This document shows, piece after piece, positions 13,194-18,762 of a stretch of 18,762 nucleotides of DNA (within the stretch, counting starts at the first letter, position 1; each line of letters begins with the position of its first letter). The position numbers and the translations under genes were made by a program. The stretch is from the NCBI GenBank assembly GCA_047623555.1, contig JBLHMP010000078.1, positions 1 to 18,762 of the forward strand, written 5' to 3'. The stretch is from NORP181 sp047623555. GTDB taxonomy: Bacteria > Pseudomonadota > Alphaproteobacteria > Rhodobacterales > Rhodobacteraceae. The notes under the pieces were generated by a model. The model ran no database searches. It was not told the origin of the DNA and saw nothing but the letters and a program-made list of their open reading frames with translations.

Positions 13194-13319
13194 ATGAAAG
13201 TCAAAAACTCGCTCCGCTCGCTCAAGAACCGGCATCGTGATTGCCAAATTGTGCGTCGCAAAGGCCGCGTTTACGTGATCAACAAAACCAATCCTCGGTT
13301 CAAAGCCCGTCAGGGTTAA
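13194..13319 (+). CDS. rpmJ: 50S ribosomal protein L36
   Basis: The 41-residue basic protein MKVKNSLRSLKNRHRDCQIV with C-terminus INKTNPRFKARQG is ribosomal protein L36, the smallest large-subunit protein, which binds 23S rRNA. It is the longer form also seen in proteobacterial YkgO-like copies. It has a single cysteine (Cys17), so the four-ligand zinc site of the short L36 form is absent. The ribosome site AGAGGA lies seven bases before the ATG. It is 80 bases after tRNA-Val with no clear promoter of its own in between, so it may be read from the tRNA promoter, and it ends at a strong terminator. Confidence 0.96.
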   Translation: MKVKNSLRSLKNRHRDCQIVRRKGRVYVINKTNPRFKARQG

Positions 13320-13343
13320 GTTCCGCGACATTGCTAGAACTGG

Positions 13344-13371
13344 AAACCGCGTCCCTTGGGGCGCGGTTTTC
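13344..13371 (+). terminator. Intrinsic terminator after rpmJ
   Basis: AAACCGCG (13344-13351) pairs with CGCGGTTT (13362-13369), the stem continuing inward through CC/GG. The T run overlaps the 3' arm and continues TTCGTTT. Confidence 0.88.
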
Positions 13372-13418
13372 GTTTGTGGACGGATCAAAACCTAACATTA
13401 TTGTGAAACATATTTTAT

Positions 13419-13439
13419 TTCTGACAAAATTTGTCGGAA
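13419..13439. promoter_or_regulatory. 21-bp near-perfect palindrome upstream of the iron-binding protein gene
   Basis: TTCTGACAAA (13419-13428), a central A, and TTTGTCGGAA (13430-13439) form an inverted repeat with one mismatch. It is about 85 bases before the transporter gene. By position it is a likely regulator site, plausibly iron-responsive (RirA, IscR, Fur/Mur or Irr are the alphaproteobacterial options). A second imperfect palindrome, AATCAATTAACTGATT, lies at 13460-13475. Which protein binds is not readable from sequence. Confidence 0.55.
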
Positions 13440-13522
13440 ATGCTTGGCACTTTGTGGCGAATCAATTAACTGATTGTTTTAGTCGGGTACTGCCCGGCAC
13501 TGAACATAAATCAGGATACGCC

Positions 13523-14539
13523 ATGAAAACCTCTGCGACCTATTTTGCCAGCGCTGTGATTGCAGCAATGGCCACATCCGCCTTTGCCGGAGGCGAGGTG
13601 AACCTTTATTCCTCGCGCCACTACGACACAGACGAGCGTCTGTATTCCGACTTTGAAGACGCCACCGGCATCACCGTGAACCGGATCGAAGGCAAAGCCG
13701 ACGAACTGATGGCGCGGATTGAGGCCGAGGGCGCAAACAGCCCGGCGGACGTGTTGCTTACCGTTGATACCTCGCGTCTGGCGCGGTCCAAGAACATGGG
13801 CATCCTGCAATCCGTTGATAGTGCCATTCTGGAGCAGCGAGTTCCGTCCTATCTGCAGGATGATGACAACCAGTGGTTCGGCTTTAGCCAACGCTCGCGC
13901 ATCATCTTTTACGACAAGAACGACGTAACAGACGTGCCGCAGACCTATGCCGATCTGGCCGATCCAAAATACAAAAACATGGTGTGTATCCGCTCCTCGA
14001 CCAACACCTATAATCAGACATTGCTGGCGTCGATCATCACCCATACGGACGAGGCAACCGCCAAAACCTGGGCGCAGGGCGTCGTTAACAACATGGCGCG
14101 CGCGCCCCAAGGTGGCGACACAGACCAGATTCGCGGTATCGTATCAGGCGAGTGTGAAATTGCGGTGTCCAACACCTATTACTTTGCCCGCGCCATTCGC
14201 AAAAACATCAAAGGCGTCACCGATGATATCGGCATGGTCGGTTGGGTGTTCCCGGATCAGGATGGCAATGGCGCCCACATGAACCTGTCCGGAGCTGGCG
14301 TCGCAGCGCATGCCCCGAACAAAGAAAACGCCATTTTGTTCCTTGAGTATCTGGCCAGCGATCAGGCGCAGAAATATTTCTCGGCGGGCAATGACGAATA
14401 CCCGGCGGTTCCCGGTGTTGGCCTGTCATCATCGGTTGCAGAGCTTGGTTTTTTCAAACCTGACGATGTCGACCTGAGCGCAGTCGCCGACAATATTCCG
14501 GCTGCTCAGAAAATCTTTGACCAGGTTGGGTGGGAATAA
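13523..14539 (+). CDS. Periplasmic Fe(III)-binding protein of an iron ABC transporter
   Basis: This 338-residue protein is a FutA/FbpA-type solute-binding protein that captures ferric iron in the periplasm for an ABC permease. It starts at 13523, where AGGA lies eight bases upstream, with a Sec signal peptide (residues 1-22, cleavage after SAFA). The mature protein begins GGEVNLYSSRHYDTDE, typical of the family. Tyr219 and Tyr220 in SNTYYFARAI are the paired iron-ligand tyrosines, and Tyr34 (RHYDTDE) is a further candidate ligand. Cys155 and Cys211 could form the disulfide seen in some relatives. The frame runs open well upstream to 13241 across rpmJ, but that is not coding. The matching permease lies at 15308-17053 on the other strand, separated by a regulator gene. 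Expression is probably iron-controlled through the palindrome at 13419. Confidence 0.92.
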   Translation: MKTSATYFASAVIAAMATSAFAGGEVNLYSSRHYDTDERLYSDFEDATGITVNRIEGKADELMARIEAEGANSPADVLLTVDTSRLARSKNMGILQSVDSAILEQRVPSYLQDDDNQWFGFSQRSRIIFYDKNDVTDVPQTYADLADPKYKNMVCIRSSTNTYNQTLLASIITHTDEATAKTWAQGVVNNMARAPQGGDTDQIRGIVSGECEIAVSNTYYFARAIRKNIKGVTDDIGMVGWVFPDQDGNGAHMNLSGAGVAAHAPNKENAILFLEYLASDQAQKYFSAGNDEYPAVPGVGLSSSVAELGFFKPDDVDLSAVADNIPAAQKIFDQVGWE

Positions 14540-14567
14540 ATATCTCGCATTCCTAAACCAATCGACC

Positions 14568-14598
14568 AAGGCGCGGGCTCCCCCCCGCGCCTTTTTTT
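14568..14598 (+). terminator. Intrinsic terminator after the iron-binding protein gene
   Basis: AAGGCGCGGG (14568-14577) pairs perfectly with CCCGCGCCTT (14584-14593) around CTCCCC, and seven T (14592-14598) follow. Textbook form. Confidence 0.95.
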
Positions 14599-14709
14599 AT
14601 GCCTAACGCTTTTACTTTTGTGGCCAAAATTGCTGCACTTGCCACGTTGTTACCCCTGATTCGTAACTATTACTGGCTCTTTTCTCTTTTATGAGAATAT
14701 GTTACTGAT

Positions 14710-15270
14710 ATGCCCATGCCCGATACCTTAACACCCCGCCTCGCCACGCGCCTGAAATCCTTGCGCCACGCAAGCGATTGGTCCCTTGATCAGCTTGCCG
14801 CCAAAAGCGATATCAGCCGGGCCACGCTGTCCCGATTGGAACAAGCCAAGGTTAGCCCAACAGCCGCAGTACTGGGCAAGCTGTGTGCAGCCTACGCCAT
14901 GCCCGTGTCGCGCCTGATGATGATGATTGAAGACAGCTTTGACGCGCTGATCCCGTTTGATGCACAAACCGAAATAGCCGACCCGAACAGCGGTTTTGTC
15001 CGGCGCATTGTGTCGCCCCCCACCGGATCGCTGGTCGGCGAAGTACAGGAATGTCACCTGCCGCGGGACACGACGATCATGGATGAGTTGCCATCCCGGC
15101 CAACGCAGGACATTCACCTAATTTTGCTGGACGGCGCGTTGACCGTGGAAATCGACGGTAACAGCCACGCGCTGACGGCAGGTGATTGTTTACGGTATCA
15201 ACGGTCGAAAGCAGCACGATTTACCACCAGCCAAGGCCGCGGAGCACGCTATTTGTTGGTGCTGATTTGA
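14710..15270 (+). CDS. XRE-family regulator with C-terminal cupin sensor domain
   Basis: The 186-residue product joins an XRE-type helix-turn-helix (about 9-65: LATRLKSLRHASDWSLDQLA, SDISRATLSRLEQAKVSPTA) to a cupin domain (about 105-186: HLPRDTTIMDELP, LILLDGALTVEIDG, ALTAGDCLRYQ). Proteins of this build, such as PuuR and SinR-cupin types, sense a small molecule in the cupin barrel. The usual metal-binding histidines of cupins are not obvious here. The start has no clear Shine-Dalgarno: the ATG at 14710 is followed by another two codons later, and it may be translated from a leaderless or near-leaderless mRNA. It stands between the two iron-transport genes and converges with the permease gene, 37 bases apart. 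Control of those genes is possible but not shown. Confidence 0.88.
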   Translation: MPMPDTLTPRLATRLKSLRHASDWSLDQLAAKSDISRATLSRLEQAKVSPTAAVLGKLCAAYAMPVSRLMMMIEDSFDALIPFDAQTEIADPNSGFVRRIVSPPTGSLVGEVQECHLPRDTTIMDELPSRPTQDIHLILLDGALTVEIDGNSHALTAGDCLRYQRSKAARFTTSQGRGARYLLVLI

Positions 15271-15307
15271 TGGAAAGACGTAGCCAAATTGGCCTTCGGC
15301 GGGGAGT

Positions 15308-17053
15308 TCAGCGCCGTCGCCCGACCTGACGACAGATCAGGATCACCGGCAACAGCCCGACGGCCACGATCACCAGCGATGGCACCGCCGCACCCTCGAG
15401 CCGTTCGTCGGATGCCAGCCGATGCGCCTGTACTGCAAGCGTGTCAAAGTTAAACGGCCGCATGATCAGCGTTGCGGGCAACTCCTTCATCACATCGACA
15501 AACACGATGAGCAGGGCCGTCAGCAGACTTGGCGTTAGAATCGGCAAATGTACCCGGCGCAACGTGCCCATCGGGGTTTCGCCAAGCGAACGGGCAGCGG
15601 CATCCATATTGACGTGAACGGTGCTTTGGCCACCTTCATAGGCGCCTAGGGCGGCGGCCAGAAACCGCACCATATAGGCGACAACCAGCAGCCAGATTGA
15701 TCCCGTCACCAGCAACCCGGTGGAATATTCAAACGTCGAGCGCATCCAGGCATCCAGAGCGTTATCAAAGGTGGCAAACGGCACCATCAGACCCACCGCG
15801 ATCACACCACCCGGCACTGCATAGCCAAGCCGCGCCACATAGGCCGCAGCGCCAGATTTGCGCCCCGGACGCAGGCGCTGATAGAAACCGATACTAATGG
15901 CGGCAATCACAGTCACCACCGCCGCCGTACCGGCCAGCGTAACCGAATTGCGCACAAACCCGACATAGCGACGGCTGAACAAATCCTGCTCAGATCCCAG
16001 CCCCATATCAAACAGGATCATCGCAGGCAGAGCAAAACCCAAAAACACCGGCGTCAAACATAACGCCAGCGCCAGCCCCGCCTTCCAGCCTTTCAGGTCG
16101 GCGGGCGGCATCGACATATCGCTTTTGCTGGCCTGATGGTATTTCGCGCGGCCCCGTTGCGTGCGTTCAATCACCGCCAGAAACAACGCAAAGCCTAGCA
16201 AACATAGCGCGAGCTGTGCCGCCGCTGCCCGGTCTGCCATCGAAAACCAGCTGGTATAAATACCAGTCGCAAAGGTCTGCACGCCGAAATAGGACACTGT
16301 GCCAAAGTCGGCGATGGTCTCCATCACCGTTAACAACACGCCACCCGCAATCGCCGGGCGGGCCATCGGCAGGCTGACCTTCCAGAACGCCGACCAGGCG
16401 CTGTTGCCCAATACCCGTGCGGCCAGAAACGCCCCGGCGCTTTGTTGCAGAAACGCGGCCCGGGCCAGCAGATAGACATACGGGTACAGCACAAGGATCA
16501 GCATGATCGCCGCACCACCGGTTGAACGGATTTCCGGGAACCAATAGTCACGCGGCCCCCATCCGGTCACATCGCGTAGGGTGGTTTGCACAATGCCGGG
16601 GTGATCCAGAACAAAGGTATAGGCATAGGCCAGTACGTAGGCCGGAAACGCCAGCGGCAGCACCAACGCGACTTCAAGCATCCGAACCCCGGGAAAACGG
16701 GTCATCGTTACCAGCCATGCCGCGCCCACCCCGATTGCGAATGTCCCAGTCGCCACCAGTACGATCAAAATCAATGTCGTCATCGTGTAACGCGGCAGCA
16801 CCGTGTCGATCAGATGGGTGATGGTTTCGGTATCACCACCAGTGATCGCCGCCAGGCCAACGGCCAGCATCGGCAGCAAACACATCGCCGCCACGATATA
16901 GGCCACCACGGCCAGCGCGCGCGTTCCACCGGTTGCGCGGCGGCGGGTGCCATGATCTGCGTATTGAATGTCAGCCATGTGGTCCACGACGAGAGTTTCA
17001 GGGTCGCGCCCTGTTTCAACGATTTCCGAGGAAGTTTCCAGCAACAATGACAT
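15308..17053 (-). CDS. Fe(III) ABC transporter permease with two fused transmembrane domains
   Basis: This 581-residue inner-membrane protein is an FbpB/AfuB-type permease in which two permease domains are joined in one chain, the usual arrangement for ferric-iron importers. There are about twelve hydrophobic segments after an unusually long cytoplasmic N-terminus of some 45 residues. Each half has the EAA-type loop that contacts the ATPase: AARVLGNSAWSAFWKVSLPM followed by ARPAIAGG in the first, and AARSLGETPMGTLRRVHLPI followed by LTPSLL in the second. Neither the ATG at 17053 nor an alternative at 16978 (MADIQYADHG) has a strong ribosome site. It begins 30 bases after the GNAT gene on the same strand, so the two may be co-transcribed. 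No ATPase (FbpC) gene is in the window. The likely binding-protein partner is at 13523. Confidence 0.92.
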   Translation of the reverse strand: MSLLLETSSEIVETGRDPETLVVDHMADIQYADHGTRRRATGGTRALAVVAYIVAAMCLLPMLAVGLAAITGGDTETITHLIDTVLPRYTMTTLILIVLVATGTFAIGVGAAWLVTMTRFPGVRMLEVALVLPLAFPAYVLAYAYTFVLDHPGIVQTTLRDVTGWGPRDYWFPEIRSTGGAAIMLILVLYPYVYLLARAAFLQQSAGAFLAARVLGNSAWSAFWKVSLPMARPAIAGGVLLTVMETIADFGTVSYFGVQTFATGIYTSWFSMADRAAAAQLALCLLGFALFLAVIERTQRGRAKYHQASKSDMSMPPADLKGWKAGLALALCLTPVFLGFALPAMILFDMGLGSEQDLFSRRYVGFVRNSVTLAGTAAVVTVIAAISIGFYQRLRPGRKSGAAAYVARLGYAVPGGVIAVGLMVPFATFDNALDAWMRSTFEYSTGLLVTGSIWLLVVAYMVRFLAAALGAYEGGQSTVHVNMDAAARSLGETPMGTLRRVHLPILTPSLLTALLIVFVDVMKELPATLIMRPFNFDTLAVQAHRLASDERLEGAAVPSLVIVAVGLLPVILICRQVGRRR

Positions 17054-17083
17054 TGTTTTGCCGCGACATTCCCAAACAGTCCC

Positions 17084-17560
17084 TTAGTTATCCAAAGGCG
17101 AAACCAACAATTGTTTGCAAATGACACCACGTTTGGTCCGGTAGGTCCGAAATCCCATTGCATCGTAATATGCCAGCCCAAGATCGTTGGTTTCGCTAAT
17201 CGTTGCATCAATGATGGTAAGCCCCGCTACTTTGGCGGCCCCCAATGACGCAGCAAAAAGCGCCCGCCCTGTGCCGCGCCTGCCAGCATCTATTTTAACG
17301 TAGGTTCCGATAATCCCCCAGCCAACCGGCAGGTCAAAAGAGTTGCCATCACGTGCAATGTTAAGGGACTGGAAACCGATGATGTCATTGTTTTCATCCA
17401 CAGCAACAGAGCACTTAACCCTATCAGGGTTCTGGATATAATTTTTAACAACAGTCTCAGGAGATCCTGAGCGTTTGCTCACCCATGAGGTCAGAATTTC
17501 GGTTAAGATTATACTCATACTGCCCGCATATTCCGGCACAGCGTCTCTAACAAATACCAT
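17084..17560 (-). CDS. GNAT-family N-acetyltransferase
   Basis: The 158-residue product has the GNAT fold: an N-terminal MVFVRDAVPEYAGSMSIIL helix, the acceptor-side beta strands, the acetyl-CoA pyrophosphate-binding loop GRRGTGRALFAASL (R-R-G-T-G-R), and ISETNDLGLAYYDAMGFRTY, the last motif. It resembles the phosphinothricin/amino-acid N-acetyltransferase branch; the acceptor is unknown. I chose the ATG at 17560 with AGAAGGG about nine bases upstream; a GTG 27 bases earlier is less well supported. GC content is lower than in the core genes. It is followed after 30 bases by the iron permease gene on the same strand. Confidence 0.85.
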   Translation of the reverse strand: MVFVRDAVPEYAGSMSIILTEILTSWVSKRSGSPETVVKNYIQNPDRVKCSVAVDENNDIIGFQSLNIARDGNSFDLPVGWGIIGTYVKIDAGRRGTGRALFAASLGAAKVAGLTIIDATISETNDLGLAYYDAMGFRTYRTKRGVICKQLLVSPLDN

Positions 17561-17587
17561 TTTTGACCCTTCTATGTGCCTTTGCAC

Positions 17588-17808
17588 AAACGTCTAACGT
17601 TTCATCCTATGTCACGCATAATGGCAAACATTTACCCCATGCACGTCGGGTGGAAAGTGTCCGCTATACGCCCAATGTATCAATTGTTGTACGGCGAACC
17701 GATGACAAAGACTCAGCGGGCAAAGAGGTGAGACATCCCTGTCGGGTTAGATCTTTTGTAATGCTCCAATGGTCGCGGCACAGCACCTTGTCTTGTAACG
17801 CCTCCTGA
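17588..17808. other. Divergent intergenic region
   Basis: About 220-280 bases separate the GNAT gene from the GcvT-family gene. I see no gene in it. A frame of 81 codons crosses it but has no protein-like character. Control signals for both divergent genes should be here, but I cannot identify a clear promoter. Confidence 0.4.
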
Positions 17809-17848
17809 ATGTCGCATTTCGGACAGCTCCATCCGCCTCAAACCTTAA

Positions 17849-17870
17849 ATCTCCTGACAAAACAGGAGGT
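17849..17870 (+). promoter_or_regulatory. Hairpin sequestering the Shine-Dalgarno of the GcvT-family gene
   Basis: ATCTCCTG (17849-17856) pairs with CAGGAGGT (17863-17870) around ACAAAA, with one G-U pair. The 3' arm is the Shine-Dalgarno itself (AGGAGGT), so in the folded form ribosomes could not reach it. The ATG follows after one base (17872); the next in-frame GTG (17875) has a more normal spacing of five bases. Confidence 0.6.
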
Positions 17871-17871
17871 C

Positions 17872-18747
17872 ATGGTGTTTGAATTTTCCCTTAGCACGCG
17901 CGTCCGTCGGTCGGCGTATTTTGATGCAACAATTGCAGAGGGTGTAACCAGTTTTTCACCCTACAACCAAATGATGATGCCGACAGGATACGGTGATCCA
18001 GAGGCAAAATACTGGCGTTTGCTAAACGGCGTTTCGCAATGGGACGTAGCGGTTGAACGGCAGGTCGAACTTTGCGGCCCCGACGCTGGGCGATTGGCGC
18101 AAATATTGACACCACGCGATCTTTCGAACTGTGTGGTCGGGCAAGGCAAATACGTTGCGCTTTGTAACTATGATGGTGTGATTATCAACGATCCGATTTT
18201 GCTGAAACTGGCGGATGATCGATACTGGTTATCAATTGCAGATTCCAACATAGTATTTTGGGCGCAAGCGATTGCACAGGAACGCGGGCTTAATGTTCGG
18301 GTCTTTGAACCTGATGTGTCGCCAATGGCCATTCAGGGTCCAAAAGCCGAAGGCGTGGTTTCGTCAGTCTTTGGCGATTGGGTAAAGGACCTGAAATATT
18401 TCTGGTTCGCAGAGACCGAAATCGAAGGCATCCCATTGGCCATTGCACGATCAGGCTGGTCCAAACAGGGTGGATTCGAGCTCTACTTGATGGACGCCAA
18501 AAAGGGCACGCAGCTTTGGAACATCATGCGCGAAGCGGGCCAACCTTGGGATATCGGCCCCGGCAACCCCAATGCCTGCGAACGAATCGAAAGCGGCCTG
18601 TTGTCGTGGGGTGGCGACACAGACGACCAAACCAATCGCTTGTCTTATGTTTTTCTCAGGCTTCCATGCGAAAAGGGAGCCACTGACTGGCACCTTATAT
18701 ATGCCGGTCAGTGGCGGCGGCTGGATCGTGAACCGCTTGGTCTTTGA
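17872..18747 (+). CDS. Truncated DmdA/GcvT-family tetrahydrofolate-dependent methyltransferase
   Basis: Residues 1 to about 255 match the glycine-cleavage T-protein fold in its DMSP-demethylase (DmdA)/aminomethyltransferase branch: STRVRRSAYFDATIAEG, WDVAVERQVELCGPDA, LTPRDLSNCVVGQGKYV, NDPILLKLADDRYWLSIADS, EPDVSPMAIQGPKA, ARSGWSKQGGFELYL and ACERIESGLLSWGGDTDDQT. Family members transfer a methyl or aminomethyl group to THF. From about 18637 the sequence no longer follows the family and ends after some 36 unrelated residues; the C-terminal barrel domain (about 80-100 residues) is missing. It is therefore probably a pseudogene or a fragment interrupted near the window edge. The start could be ATG 17872 or GTG 17875; an earlier ATG at 17809 has no ribosome site. 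GC content is lower than in the core genes. DmdA itself versus a paralogue cannot be settled here. Confidence 0.75.
   Translation: MVFEFSLSTRVRRSAYFDATIAEGVTSFSPYNQMMMPTGYGDPEAKYWRLLNGVSQWDVAVERQVELCGPDAGRLAQILTPRDLSNCVVGQGKYVALCNYDGVIINDPILLKLADDRYWLSIADSNIVFWAQAIAQERGLNVRVFEPDVSPMAIQGPKAEGVVSSVFGDWVKDLKYFWFAETEIEGIPLAIARSGWSKQGGFELYLMDAKKGTQLWNIMREAGQPWDIGPGNPNACERIESGLLSWGGDTDDQTNRLSYVFLRLPCEKGATDWHLIYAGQWRRLDREPLGL
18679..18715. repeat. 14-bp inverted repeat in the broken tail
   Basis: GCCACTGACTGGCA (18679-18692) and TGCCGGTCAGTGGC (18702-18715) form a 14-pair hairpin with one G-U pair and a 9-base AT-rich loop. No T run follows. It lies in the region where the GcvT-family gene loses its homology. 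Confidence 0.75.
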
Positions 18748-18762
18748 GGACCGTTTTGTAGT

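Noticed and set aside
13241..13522. Extension of the iron-binding protein into the rpmJ region
   Set aside because: It overlaps rpmJ in another frame and its terminator, and would bury the signal peptide that starts at 13523.
17588..17871. Glycine riboswitch before the GcvT-family gene
   Set aside because: The conserved core elements and tandem aptamer layout are not visible; only the local SD hairpin is.
1..18762. CRISPR array, prophage or intact insertion sequence
   Set aside because: No regularly spaced repeats, phage structural genes or transposase frames are visible; the only tandem repeat is the short one in pyrF.

Overview
The window reads as chromosomal DNA of a marine alphaproteobacterium of the Rhodobacteraceae (Roseobacter-like). 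This rests on moderately high GC (near 58-60% by eye in the core genes), the style of the encoded proteins, a DinB with an N-terminal zinc-ribbon-like extension, a 41-residue L36, and a DmdA/GcvT-family gene at the right edge. The assignment is inference from gene content; no search was run.

Layout from left to right. Positions 1-341 hold no convincing gene. A leftward group follows: a membrane-anchored glutamate-synthase-domain flavoprotein (3408-1915), then msrP and msrQ (1845-342), the periplasmic methionine sulfoxide reductase and its haem membrane partner. Rightward from there come a DUF302 secreted protein and a two-gene unit of an alpha/beta hydrolase and a MarR-type regulator. That unit sits behind a promoter containing two nearly identical palindromes. 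clpB (8386-5768) runs leftward from a very good sigma-32 (RpoH) promoter. Rightward again are a small unknown gene, pyrF, a strong hairpin/terminator block that may be a small RNA, and dinB. After dinB lie two decayed genes: an NAD(P)-dependent epimerase behind a MerR/SoxR-like promoter, and the tail of a GNAT acetyltransferase. An N-formylglutamate amidohydrolase gene runs leftward from 12889. Then come tRNA-Val(GAC) and rpmJ.

The right third is an iron-uptake neighbourhood. An Fe(III) ABC transporter binding protein (FutA/FbpA type) runs rightward behind a 21-bp near-perfect palindrome. A fused two-domain permease (FbpB type) runs leftward, and an XRE-cupin regulator lies between them. No ATPase gene is present. 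The last 1.7 kb has visibly lower GC. It carries a GNAT acetyltransferase and a DMSP-demethylase/aminomethyltransferase-like gene whose Shine-Dalgarno is locked in a hairpin and whose C-terminal domain is missing.

The window is mostly ordinary core genome. The most interesting signals are regulatory (4072-4113, 9752-9820, 11149-11180, 13419-13475, 17849-17872), plus two pseudogenes and the broken gene at the right edge. I see no clearly new multi-gene system, CRISPR array, phage or intact transposon.
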